Shown piece after piece: positions 12,401-23,287 of a DNA stretch of 64,000 nt; the stretch's first letter is position 1; each line of letters opens with the position of its first letter. The position numbers were made by a program, and so were the translations under genes. Under the pieces are notes generated by a model. The model was not told the DNA's origin. It searched no databases and saw only the letters and a list, made by a program, of their open reading frames with translations. The stretch lies in the NCBI GenBank assembly GCA_008330645.1, contig VLTN01000019.1, positions 1-64,000 of the forward strand, read 5' to 3'. Source of the stretch: Cafeteria roenbergensis (lineage: Eukaryota; Sar; Bigyra; Bicosoecida; Cafeteriaceae).

Positions 12401-15400
12401 CGCGCCAGCGCTGTGGGCGCGGCCAGGAACATCCTGCAGCTCGGCAACGTCACGCGTGTCGCGGGCGCTGTGGACCGCTTCGGCGCCGCCATCACCAGCT
12501 CGATCGTGGGCCGCCTGTCCGTGACCGGCTCGGCGCGCCTCGCCAGCTTGACAACCGGCTCCATCGTCGACGCTGCGGGCTCCCAGGCCATCGGCGCCCT
12601 GGTGACCGGCGTGGACACTGCCCACCCCATGTTCGCCAACGCCTCCGCCTGGGCCACCGCCGACGCGCGCTTCAGCGGCCTGCCCGCCGCCGGCACGTCC
12701 TCCGAGGCCCAGGACGCGGACGCCGCCCGCCGCCTCAGCATCGCCGGTCAGGTCACCCTCCCGGCATCGGCCGCCCTGCCCGCCGTGGCCGGCCGCGCCT
12801 CCGGCCTGGCCTTCTCGTCGCTGCTGGTGGACCGCCTCGACCGCATGGTGGAGCCGCTCGGCGCCCTCGTGCTCGCTTCCGGCTCCTCCGCCGCCGTGGC
12901 CACCGCTGCCATCAGCGGCGGCGACGCCAATGCCGACACGGCGGCCAACAAGACCCGCTTCGCCGCCGTGTACGAGTCCGACGTGCCCGTGGCCTGCGCG
13001 TCGCTCGCCACCATGGCGCGCGGCACCGCCTCCTTCACGCTCGCCGGCTCTGCATCGGCCACCATCAGCTCGTCCGTGGTGTCGGCGCAGCGCACCGCCG
13101 CGCTGTTCGTCAGCAACGCCACCGCAGCTGCCGCCGGCCGCCTGTCCAGCGGAGCGGCGCTCTCGGCATCCACCACCGCCGCCGTCTCCGCCGGCTCTGT
13201 GACCGTGGCCGGCGCCTTCGCGTCCACCTCGTCCGCCACCGCACGCGCCGGCGCCGCCACGCCCTTCCTGGCCGCCCTCGGGCAGCCGCTGGTGCCCGCG
13301 TCCGGCAGCAGCATGTGCCGCGTGGAGTCCTTCCTGCGCACGGTGCGCCCGGGCCAGGCCATGTCCGTGGCGCTCGACACCGCCGCCGGCCTCCGCCTGC
13401 GCTCCGCCACCAACGCCGCGTCCGCAGCGGTGGTCGTCGCGCCGGCGCAGCCCGCGCTCCTCGAGGGCGCCCAGGTGGCCGAGGCTGACTCTGCGGCGCT
13501 GTCCGGCGTGGTGGCTGCCGCCGCCACCTCTGCCCGCGTCGGCCTCGAGCTCACGGCCCAGCCGCGCGGCGCCGTCACCCTGACGCTCGCCAGCAACACG
13601 GGCAACGGCCTCTGCGTGGGCTCCACGTCGGGCCTGCTGGAGTTCTCCGCCGCCCTCGTGGGGGTCGACGCCGCCATGGCCGCCGCCGCGGACGCCGGCC
13701 AGAGCCTGCCCGCCGCCGTCCCGGAGGCGCTGCGCGGCAAGCGCGCCGTGGACGCTGCCGCGTCGGTGGCTGGCGTGGCGGCCGCCTCGCCCGTGACCTA
13801 CTGGCCGCAGGCGTACCCGTGCTCGACCAACGCCGACTGCGGCGAGGGCTACGTGTGCGACGCCGGCATCGGCATGTCGTCCACCCGCTTCGTGAACCGC
13901 GCCACCGGCTCCGACGTGGATGCCGGGTCCTCCATCGTTGTGGGCGGCGCCTCTGGGGCCGCGTTCACCGGCTCCAGCGGCGTGGGCGTGGCCATGACCG
14001 CCGCCCAGGACTCCGTGGCCGAGCTGATGCTCGCCCCGCCGACCCTAACCGCGGCCATCGAGGCCCGCCTCAACGCCGCTAGCGCCACCCGCGCGGGCCT
14101 GACCGCCGCCCTCCGCCGCGTGCTCGGCGCCACCGTGGGCGCCGAGATCATCGACAGCATCGCCGTGGCCGCCGCCAACCCGACCCTGGCCACCGCGTCG
14201 GACGAGGCGCTGAAGCTCGCCTTCTCGACGCCCACCAACAAGACGCGCATCAGCCTCGCGGCCAAGGCCGTGGCCGCCCGCCTCTCCGTGGGCGCCTCGT
14301 CCGTGGCCCTCAACGCCGCGCTCAAGGCCGCGCAGGACGCGCCCGTTGCCTCCAACTCCCAGTCGCGCCGCCGCATCGCGCTCGTGCCGGTGTCCGTGCG
14401 CGCCGCCTCTGCCGACGACCTCCGCTACGACGCCACCGGCCGCTGCGCCGTGGCGTCCACCGACGGCAAGTCCTGCCAGCGCACGCTGCCCAAGGCAGGG
14501 CGCGGCTCGTGGTCCTTCGGCATGCTCGCCGTGGACGACGACGCCATCCGCGTGTCCATCACCCCGACCGCCGGTGCTGAGGGCGCGTTCAACAGCTCCA
14601 TGGCGCGCGTGAACGGCATCAAAGAGGGCACCGCGTCGCTCTCGTTCCGCGTGGAGGTTCGCAACCGCGTGCGCATGCCCCGCGGCACCATCCGCGTGCA
14701 GCTCGCCGCCCTGCCCTACGCCAACGACGCCTCGGCCAGCCCGCTGTCGTGCGCCAACGCCGTGGCCGACTTCGGCTCCGAGGACACCGCCGCGTCCAAG
14801 ACCGTGACCTGCACCGTCGTGGACGACAACGTGGCCCGCGGCGCCCGCGTGCCGGCCCGCGTGACCGCGACCATCTCGCTCCCGTCCATCACCAGCGCCG
14901 CCGACCACACCGCGGCGCTCACCGCCCTGGTGCCGCCGCCGCTTGCCGCCGACCACGCCGGCGTGGCCCCGACGTACTCGGCCGCCACCCCGTGGGTGCG
15001 CACCATGACCGCCTTTGTGGAGGACAACGACGCCTCCGGCCTCAAGCTCTTCGCGGTCACGCCGACCCCGGCCACCAGCCAGCGCACCGGCCTCGCTGCC
15101 GGCATCACCAAGGAGGCCGCCCTGTCGACCAGCACCGGCTCCCTGTCCTTCAGCGTGGGCCTGCTCTCGCGCCCCTCGGCGCCGGTGACGCTGCGCGTGC
15201 GCCTGACCTCCGGCATGGCCGCTGACAGCAACGCCGTGTCCGCCTCCGCCAAGGCCGCCCTCTCGGCCGTGGTCAACGTGACCGTGCAGCCCGCCCAGTT
15301 CGCCACCGGCGGCGTGGTGCGCATCAACGCAGGCACCCTCATGGCCGGCCAGACCGAGGCCGTCTTCGCCGCCACCGTGGAGGCCGTGTCGACCGACGCT

Positions 15401-18316
15401 GCCTACAACGGCCTGGTGCTGGCCGGCCCCGTGCTGGCGTCCATCACCGACCCCGCTGCGGCCGCCCTGCAGGTGACGGCCCAGTCCACGTCCGTCAGCG
15501 AGGGCTTCACGGCCACCGTCGCCGCCGTGCGCCTCAGCGTGAGCCCCGGCACCGCCACGGTTGTGGTCCGCCCCGCGGTGCTCCTGCCCGCCTGGGCCCG
15601 CAACAACAGCGCGGCCGCCGCCCTCTTCATCCCGACCAGCCCGGCCCCGCTGTCCGCGGCCACTGCCGAGCTCGTGTTCACCAGCGCCAACTGGAACGTG
15701 GCCCAGAACGTCCGCATCACGGCCGCCAACGTGGACTCGCCGCTGCCCTTCCCGGAGCAGCCCTTCGCCGTGTCGCTGCCCATCACCGTCAGCTCCACCG
15801 CGGGCCCCTTCAAGGCCAACGGCACGGTCTACTACGCCAACGCGCTGCCCGTGTCCTTCAGCCAGTCCGAGACCGCGGCCATCACGTACACGGACGTCAC
15901 GGCGCGCTTCGCTGCCGGCGCCACCGGCGCTGAGGCGGGCTCCGCACTGACCATCGCGACCGGCCAGCCGGCGCCCGCGCTGACCTTGACCGAGGACAAC
16001 AGCTACAGCAGCGCGGCCTTCGACCGCATCGCGTCCGTGTTCGGCGCCGCAGTGGCGCAGGGCATCGGCGCCGCCTCCTTCCGCGTGATCGAGGCGAGCG
16101 TGGCGTCCAAGCCCGCCGCCGCCTTCACGCTCCGCCTGGGCGCGGCCTCGCCCGCCACCACGCTGCTGTCGTCCGGCGCCGCCGAGCTCTTCGCCAAAGA
16201 GGCCGCCCTGCCCTCGGACGTGACCGTCACCGGCACCACCGGCGCCGCGTTCCGGTTCAAGCCGACCAACTTCGCCTCGGCCAGGCCGCTCTTCCTGGTG
16301 CGGGCCGCCAACCGCGTGGACCACGCCGCCGCCGACCTGAGCGGGTCGCTGCGCTTCTCCGTCGACGCCAGCTCCGCCTCGGACGACCTCGCCTTCCGCA
16401 ACGCCGCGACTGTGGGCACCGTGTCCGTGTCGGTCACCGACGACGACGTCGCGGGCGTGACCGTGACCCGCACGGGGCGCACCGAGGCTGTCGGCTCCAG
16501 CCCCGCGGCGTCGGCCAACTTCAGCATCGTGCTCGACTCGCAGCCGCAGGCGCCCGTCACGGTGGGCCTCGTCTTCACCGGCCTGCCCGCCGAGTGCGCC
16601 AGCGCCGCCTGCACCTCGGTGGCCGCCATCGGGTCCACCTCCTCGAGCGTGGTCGCCGCCGACGGCAGCCTCGCCGCTGTCTTCTCGGCCGCCAGCTGGA
16701 GCACCGCCTCCACGGTGCAGGTGACCCTGACGCCCAACGGCCAGGCCCTCATGGCCGACCGCGGCCTAACCACCTTCTCGGCCCGCTTCGTCGTCTCGGT
16801 GGCGGGCGACGCCAGCTACTCGGCCCTGCGCACCAGCACGCTCGCCACCGGCGTGTCCACCACTGCGCTCAACGTGGCCGCGCTCGAGGCGGTGTCCCTC
16901 ACCGTGACCTCCGTGCGGGACCTGGAGCGCAACGGCGGCCGGGACGGCGCCATCCGCGTGGCCCTGCCCTCCGGCATCGCCATCGGCAAGATCGTGGCAG
17001 TGGACGTGGACATCGACGTCACCGGCACCGTTGGCAGCGTTTCGCGCCCGGCCGGCGGCTTCGGACTGCGCGTGGCTGGCGGCGCCGCCACGGTGGCGGG
17101 CCGCCCGGCCATGTCCGCTGCGGCCACCGCCGGCAAGCTGTACTCCGTGGTGGCGCCCGTGGGCGACGGCTCCTCGCGCACGCGCTACACGCTGGTGATG
17201 GGCGGCGCCGCCGAGTCGGTGGTGCTCGAGGTGTTCGCCGTCGACCCGTCGGCCTCTGTGGAGGACGTAGTCAGCGGACTGCGCGTGAACGCCTCGGTGT
17301 CCGCCACGCTGACCACCTCCTCGCGCTACTCATCGGCCGCCTCGGCCAAGGCCGCCTCTGTGACCAACGTCGCTGCCTCGCTCAGCGTTGTGGCGCCCAG
17401 CCCCAGCCCCACGCCTGTCCCCAGCCCCAGCCCCAGCCCCAGCCCCACTGTGTCTGGGTCTGGGTCGCCTTCCGCCTCGCCAACTGCGTCGCCCAGCTCA
17501 AGCAGCACCCCGGCCGCAACGTCTTCTGCGTCTCCGAGCGCTCAAGCTGCATCCGCCTCCTCCATCCCTGCGAGCCCGACAGCTTCGCCTTCTGGCGCGC
17601 CTGTCGTGAGAACTGTGACAGCCTCCCTCAGCTTCAGCTCCTCGATGTCCGCACAGGCACTTCGCGCCGACGCTGGGCTGCTGCTTGAGCTGCGCGAAGG
17701 CCTCGCTGCTGCCATTACGGCGCGCCTGGGCTCCGCAGCGTCTGGTCGCATGCTGCAGACCGCTGGGGTTGCTGCCACTTCCGTCGAGATTCGCAACGTG
17801 ACGCAGGCCGAAGAGTCCACTGTCAAGGTTGACTTTGCCATCATCCTGGGCGACGCCGACGCAGCGTCTGATGCAAGCAACCCGGCCGCCATTGCCTCGG
17901 CCTTGAGCGCAGCCGCCAGCGATGGGTCGCTCGCAGCCCAGCTTTCTGCCAAGCCCGGGCTTTCTGCCGTGGTCACTGGCAACGTCGCCATCAGCAATGT
18001 GCAGGTGGAGAGCGCGGGTGCGCCTTCGCCATCGCCGTCGCCCGGGCACGGAGCCGAGCTCGCACCTCCTGCCGACCTCACTGCCGTCTACGCCGTCGTC
18101 GGCGTCGTGGGTGGACTTTTGGTTGTCGTTGCCCTCTTCTTTGGTGCGCGGCACTTGAGCAAGCCATCCGGCCGCGTGGCGCCTGTCGATCCCTCCATTG
18201 TGGACGTAGACAGTACTGACCAAGGCGCCACGCGAAACAACGTCCGGGTCACTGTGTCACCCTCGGGGGCTGCTGAAGACGGAGCCCCAGCCAAACGCGC
18301 TGCGGACTGGACTTGA
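405..18316 (+). CDS. Giant type I surface protein with Calx-beta-like repeats and an REJ/polycystin-like region (partial, frame-broken)
   Basis: About 5,900 residues, probably an extracellular adhesion or recognition protein. Reading blocks are 405-480 (frame 3), 480-695 (frame 1), 699-1925 (frame 3), 1930-11050 (frame 1) and 11055-18316 (frame 2). More than 20 repeats of about 100-200 residues share a core such as FTAANWNMPQNV, then an acidic DD loop, a Y..L strand and a closing V.DDDV.G; this is the Calx-beta-like pattern. Around 10.7-11.8 kb the pattern changes to an REJ-like region with YTYRFTVTYT and YEFCVTATD strands, followed by Ala-rich helical sequence. A Pro/Ser stalk (17.39-17.60 kb), a possible SEA-like domain (17.6-18.0 kb), one membrane helix (YAVVGVVGGLLVVVALFF, about 18.09-18.15 kb) and a tail of about 50 residues end the protein. 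The start lies upstream or is obscured. Calx-beta and REJ are assigned by pattern only. Confidence 0.8.
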
Positions 18317-18597
18317 GAGAGCACAAGGCTGTAGCTTCGAAGCCTGATTTTGGGTTGCCACTAGAACTTGCGTGCTTGCAGTTGCTCCTCACAACGGCCT
18401 TGACTGACCAGGTTTTTTTGCCGTTGCCCCGCGGTCGATTCAAATCGCGTGGGTGCCGAGATGCGGTTGAGGGCGCGCTGAACAGTAGCCGGGATCGCTG
18501 CGGGACTCGGGCACGTCCGTCCCGCTCGCGCGCGCTGCCGCGCGCCCGCATTGCGCGTTCGGCGACCGAGGCGAGGTGCCTGTGCTAAAAATGGAAG

Positions 18598-18607
18598 AAA
18601 AAAAAAA
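18598..18607 (-). terminator. Pol III oligo-T terminator of U6
   Basis: Ten consecutive A on the plus strand (T on the transcribed strand) directly follow the conserved U6 3' region. This is an efficient Pol III stop and fixes the orientation of the gene. Confidence 0.85.
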
Positions 18608-18717
18608 CTTGGGTGGTACCCTTGAAACAGTTAGTGTCGTCCTTGCGCAGGGGCCATGCTAATCTTCTCTGTATATTTTTTAGTGTTCGTAATGGTACCA
18701 CCCCCTAAGGGGTGGAC
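18608..18717 (-). ncRNA. U6: U6 spliceosomal snRNA
   Basis: The minus strand carries the invariant U6 core: ATACAGAGAAGATTAGCATG followed directly by GCCCCTGCGCAAGGACGACA. It contains the ACAGAGA box (plus positions 18666-18672) that pairs with the 5' splice site, the AGC catalytic triad and the internal stem-loop. A 5' hairpin (CCACCCC/GGGGTGG, 18698-18715) matches the usual capped 5' stem. The gene ends in a run of ten T on the minus strand (plus 18598-18607), a Pol III terminator. The exact 5' end is inferred from the hairpin. A perfect 10-bp inverted repeat joins the 5' and 3' regions (see findings). Confidence 0.95.
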
Positions 18718-18740
18718 CATCTGGCGGTGGGTTTTCCAGG

Positions 18741-18748
18741 TATTTAAA
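18741..18748 (-). promoter_or_regulatory. TATA-like box of the U6 gene
   Basis: TTTAAATA on the minus strand lies about 24-31 bases upstream of the inferred U6 start. This is the spacing expected for a TATA element of a type 3 Pol III promoter. No upstream sequence element was recognised because the species consensus is unknown. Confidence 0.6.
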
Positions 18749-20526
18749 GCATACCTCTGAGCAGCTCTGCCGCACTGGGCTGGCCAGTTTTCAGGGGCCA
18801 CTCTCGCCGAGACCACGCTCCTGCGCGCGATATCATGCGGCATAGGTGAGAGGAAGGCGCCTGTGCTCGTTTCTCAGGGGCACAATTCGTCTCTGGGGCC
18901 AAGCCTGTCGCGTCGCACACAGCTCGCACGCGTGCTGCCGTCGCCAGCGTGCCTTCCCCGCAGGGCCAAGCCAAAAGTTGACAAAGAGGCCAGCTTGGAG
19001 CAGCTACGCCTCGCTGCATCTCGCCATGGGTACAGCCGTGAGACAGCGAACCTGCCAAGCGGCCCGAGACCGAACGTTTGCCTGGCCCTGCCTCCACCGG
19101 CTGACTCTTGCACCACGAGCCGGGTGCTTGCCGCGGCAGGGGCGAGGCGCGACCTGGCCGGGGCAGGAGCCATGGAGCCACGGTGGGGCTCCCCGTTCGC
19201 CACAAGCGTTGCGCCAGGCATCTCTGCGTTCCTGCGCCAGGCTTGGCGCGCCGAAGGAAACGGAGCTCGTTTCGCCGGTTGCACAGCCGGCCTTGGCGCT
19301 CCAAAGGACTGGAAAGGGCCCATGACGTCGCTGTACCGCCCACTCCTTGCCTTGCTGTGCAGCATATGACTCGGACACCAACTTCGCAGCCAGTGACGGC
19401 TTTGGCAGCGAGCACATATTTCTCAGCCGGACTCGCCTGACATCGCACCCGCAGTCGCCAGTGCTGCGGCAACTGGCCTCGCCGCCAGGAGGGCTGTTCG
19501 AAGATGCCAGCGACTGGCCCTCAAGGCCAAGGGCGGAAACGCGCGCTTCCGAGGCCCGCGCAGTCGAGAGCGGTGCCGGTGCGGGACCGAGACTCTCCGC
19601 GCACCCGGGAAAGTCAGGCAAGACACCCCGGCGAAGAGGAACGCTCTCGAGGTCGAGCGGGGTGATGGTGACATTGCGGAGCTCGCCGATCTCCGTTCAA
19701 TCTCAGCGTTTCGACAGCTTCGGCGCTCGTCGGGCATCGAGTCGATCTACTCGCGCGCACCTGTCCGTGGCTGACGCCTCCGAGAGTTTGCCGCACGCAA
19801 CGGTCCTGCCTGCTGTTAGCAGGCCGCGAATTGCCGGAGATACACGGCAGCGCCTTGCTCCCGGGTTGTCAGCAAAGGCCCCCTCGGGGCGTCTGTTGGC
19901 CCGAGCCGCAATCAGTCGCCTCCAGCTGCCGCCAGACGACCCGCGAGACCCGCCACCGAGGCGCCTAGACCCCCTTCCGGGCGTGCTGGGGCGCTCTGCT
20001 ATCGGAACCCAGTGCCAAGGAGTCACGCCGGAGGACCTCAGTCTCAAAGCGTTCATAAAGAAGCACGACAATGCGGCGACGTTGGACGCCGTCGTCGACA
20101 GGTTTACGCTTCAAGGCCGGGTGATTAGTGAAGGACTCACGGCTCACAATTCTCTGCTCTATCTGCCCCCGACCCCAGACGCAGGTAAAATTGTTCTCTA
20201 CTTGGGCTCTTCATGAGACGGTTTTTTTCTGCCTGTTTGCGGCACGTAACTAAATCCTCTGCTTTCGATGGGCAATCTGCCCTCTTGAGCCGACAGGCTG
20301 GTGGGCGCGCGCGAGGCATGCTCACGCGGGCCAGTTTGCCCATGGCGCGCCGTTTTATGGCGCATTTTTGCTGTTGAGAGAGATTGCTCAGCGCGTGGGT
20401 GTGCCTGGAAGTCTCGAAAGCACATTCGCAAAAGACTTGTTTTGTCGCCCCTCCCCCCCGCTCCCAGCCCCCACACGCTAAGGCAAAAGGAGTAGCCGCA
20501 GTCAAAGGCCACAGCGGGCTGGCCAC
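18749..20526. other. About 1.8 kb without a supportable gene
   Basis: Overlapping open frames exist on both strands, as expected in GC-rich DNA, but none shows a recognisable domain or clear codon bias. The most protein-like pieces are a plus-strand stretch at 19397-19783 with no ATG (ends ...IESIYSRAPVRG) and the end of another frame at about 20020-20216 (contains SLKAFIKKHDNAATLDAVVD). They are in different frames and could be exons of an undetected gene. A T7 run lies at 20222-20228. Nothing is called here. Confidence 0.5.
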
Positions 20527-22868
20527 TCAAGCAGTGTGGGCATCCTTGCCGCTCTCGTGGCGCAGGTAGCGCTTCAGCAAAGCAGACGTGGATGGCACAA
20601 AACCTGCCGAGTCCACCGTGCTCATGTCCACGCGGCCACCGGCGCTCTCGGCTCCCTTTCGGCAGTCGGACAGCGTCGCGCGGACGTGGCTGGCCAGCAC
20701 CTTACCAAGCTCGACACCCCACTGGTCGAAAGACGGCACGTTCCACACGAAGCCCTGAACAGCGGTGCGGTGCTCGTACAGCGACAGAAGCTGTCCGCAA
20801 GTGAAGGCGTTGAGGCGCGGGAGAAGCAGGCTGGAGGACGGGCGGTTTCCCGGGAAGACCTTGTGGGGCCGGAGCTCCGCCGGGACGCCGGCTTCCTCAA
20901 GCTCTGCCTCGGTCTTGCCGCGCGCAAGGGCGTCAGGCTGAGCGAAGAAGTTGCTCATGAGCTCGTCGTGGTTGGCGACGACCTCGCCCTTCATGTACAC
21001 GGGGGACTGGCTCTCGCACATGCCAATGAAGTCACAGGGAACCACTCGGCCCTGGTGAATGAGCTGGTAGAAGGAGTGCTGGCCGTTGGTGCCGGGCTCG
21101 CCAAAGTTGATCTCCCCAGCCTCGAAGGGGAGGACGTCACCATCAACGGTCACTCGCTTGCCGTTGGACTCCATGTCCACCTGCTGAATGTGGGCGGCGA
21201 AGCGGAGCAGGGCCTGGGAGTACGGAAGGATCGCCCTGGAGCCATGGCCGAGAAAGGAGGAGTTCCAGACTCCGAGCAGGCCAAGGAGCACGGGAAGGTT
21301 CTGCGACGCAGCGGGCGAGGTCAGCAGGGGAGGCGGGCGAGAGGGAGACGAGGCGGCTGGCGTGCAGCGAGTCGCGAGAGCGAGGGGGGCGCATGAGTGG
21401 CGGCGCGGGTGCAGCCGGCGGCTGGCTCACGCGCTCGAGGGGCGTGGTGCGGAAGTGGTTGTCCATGTCGTGGGCGCCGTCGAGGAACTGGCGGACGATG
21501 GGGAACGAGTACTGGAGCGCGAGAGGCACGACACCGACGCTGGAGCAGACGCTGTAGCGGCCGCCGACCCAGTCCCAGAACCCGAAGATGGCGTCGTCTT
21601 CGATGCCGAAGGCACGGCACTTGTCCACGGCGGCGGACACGGCGATGACGTGGGCCGCGACGACTTCCTTCTCGGACTTGGCGGTGGAGGAGGACGGGCC
21701 CAGCGAGCGGATGAGCCAGTCGCGGAGGGTGCGGGCGTTGAGCATGGTCTCGGCGGTGGTGAAGGTCTTGGAGACCACAACGACCTGCAACAAGGCAAGG
21801 GCGGGGAAGGCGCGCACAGGTTCGGGTCGAGGATGCTGGGCGGGCGGAGCGGCGGCTGCCGAACGGGCCAATCGCTCGGCGGCGGCAGGCGGAGCGGGGG
21901 CCAGGGCGGTCACTCACCAGCGTGGTCTCCGGGTCGAGGCCCTCCAGGGCGCGGGCGACGTCGACGGGGTCAACGTTGGCAAGGAAGCGGAGGCGGCGGC
22001 CCTCGGCGGCGGAGGCAGCGTCGCCCTCGTGGCGCAGGGCCTCGAAGACGAATTCGGGGCCGAGGTAGGAGCCGCCGATGCCGATGGACACGACGTCCGT
22101 GAGGGGCTTGCCGGTAACGCCGGTGCGCTTGCCGCTGCGAACAGCGTCGGAGAATGCCTCCACGCGATCCAGCACGGCGTTCACGTCGGGCACAACGTCC
22201 TTGCCGTCCACAGTGAATGTGGTGCCCTTGGGCGCGCGGAGCGCAGCGTGTGCCACGGCGCGGTCCTCCGTGACGTTGAGGTGCTTGCCGCTGAACATGG
22301 CGGCAATCTTGCTCTCAAGGCCTGCGGCGCGGGCAAGGTCGTGGAGCTTGCCCATGGTCTCGACAGTGACCCGCTGGCGGCTGTAGTCAAGCACGATGCC
22401 GGTGTGCTCTGCAAACATGGCGATGCTCCGGTCCTCGTCCTGCGAGCCGCGACCAGAGGCGCGCAAGAATGCGCGGGACAAGCGAGCCGTTGGGTTGGGT
22501 TGCTGGGGTGGGTGACAACCCGCCAGTCAAGCGGCGCTGGCGCCGATGGGGACGCGAGAGCCGGACCCCGTGGCAGACGCGTGTGTCCCCAAAGCGGCGG
22601 GCTGGCCGCCTCAGCAGCCGCAGGCGGCGTCGAGTTCCGCAATCCGGGGAGGTGCGCGGGGCAGGAGAGCTGGGCACGCGAAGCGGGCAAGGCAGCTGAG
22701 CAGGCAGCAGGAGCAGGCCTGTTGTTGTTTCTGTCGCAGGCTCACGTCGAGAAGATCGCGCAGGTGGGTGGACCCGATGGCCTCGGCATGCGTCTTCAGG
22801 GCGGCCCACTCGGCGGTGGTCCAGATGCGGGAAGCCCCAGCGGACGTTGCGGCTGCTGCGGCGGCCAT
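20527..22868 (-). CDS. GPI: Glucose-6-phosphate isomerase, 4 exons
   Basis: Interconverts glucose-6-phosphate and fructose-6-phosphate in glycolysis and gluconeogenesis. Exons on the minus strand are 22868-22746, 22439-21918, 21784-21431 and 21300-20527; all introns are phase 0 (306, 133 and 130 nt), with GTGAG donors and GCAG acceptors. The splice gives 590 residues, near the family's usual 550-600. Exon 1 holds the N-terminal helix ([20 protein letters not shown]). Family landmarks are [26 protein letters not shown], the signature [31 protein letters not shown] with the catalytic-region His, and [10 protein letters not shown]. The start ATG at 22868 opens the homologous N-terminus. No targeting peptide is obvious apart from a short Ala run, so it is probably cytosolic. 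Confidence 0.96.
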
Positions 22869-23287
22869 GCTGCTTTCGTGGCAGGGAGTGTTCTTTCAGA
22901 TGCCCGCCCTGCTGCTTTGGAAGATGGCAGAGGCGCCGATGGCGTGGCGAGCAGACGCAAGCTTTGCGATGCCCCCGACGCGCGGAAACGAATCTGGCCG
23001 GCGCAGCAGCGATTCCCAAGCGCGGGACACTCATGAGGGACTCGCTGCCCCCGGCACAAGGCGCCGGGCCTCGCCGTGAGGCCGGGGAGATGGGGGGGCT
23101 GGCGTTGAGATACGAACAGGAACAAGTGCGGGACACCCGAGGCGGATCAATGACCCGTCACAACGAACCAAGAATCTGCGCCCGAGCAGGTGCTGGAAGC
23201 ATGCCTTCCGGCCCCGCGCGCAGGGGCGGCCGAACGAACGGGACAACGCAGACGAAAGGCGCCACCACCGCGCCGCTCCGCTCGACC
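22869..23287. other. Intergenic: GPI upstream region / PX gene 3' flank
   Basis: 419 bases between two head-to-tail minus-strand genes. It must hold the GPI promoter and the 3' UTR of the PX gene. No TATA-like box, repeat or RNA gene was recognised. Confidence 0.5.

Noticed and set aside
14045-16324. 759-codon minus-strand ORF
   Set aside because: Gly/Arg/His-rich shadow of the giant plus-strand gene; no domain, composition typical of antisense GC-rich coding DNA.
18430-18470. Possible tRNA T-arm (GATTCAAATC)
   Set aside because: No matching acceptor stem, D-arm or anticodon arm can be drawn around it.
20222-20228. T7 run as terminator of a second Pol III gene
   Set aside because: No conserved RNA core, box A/B or well-placed TATA box found upstream.
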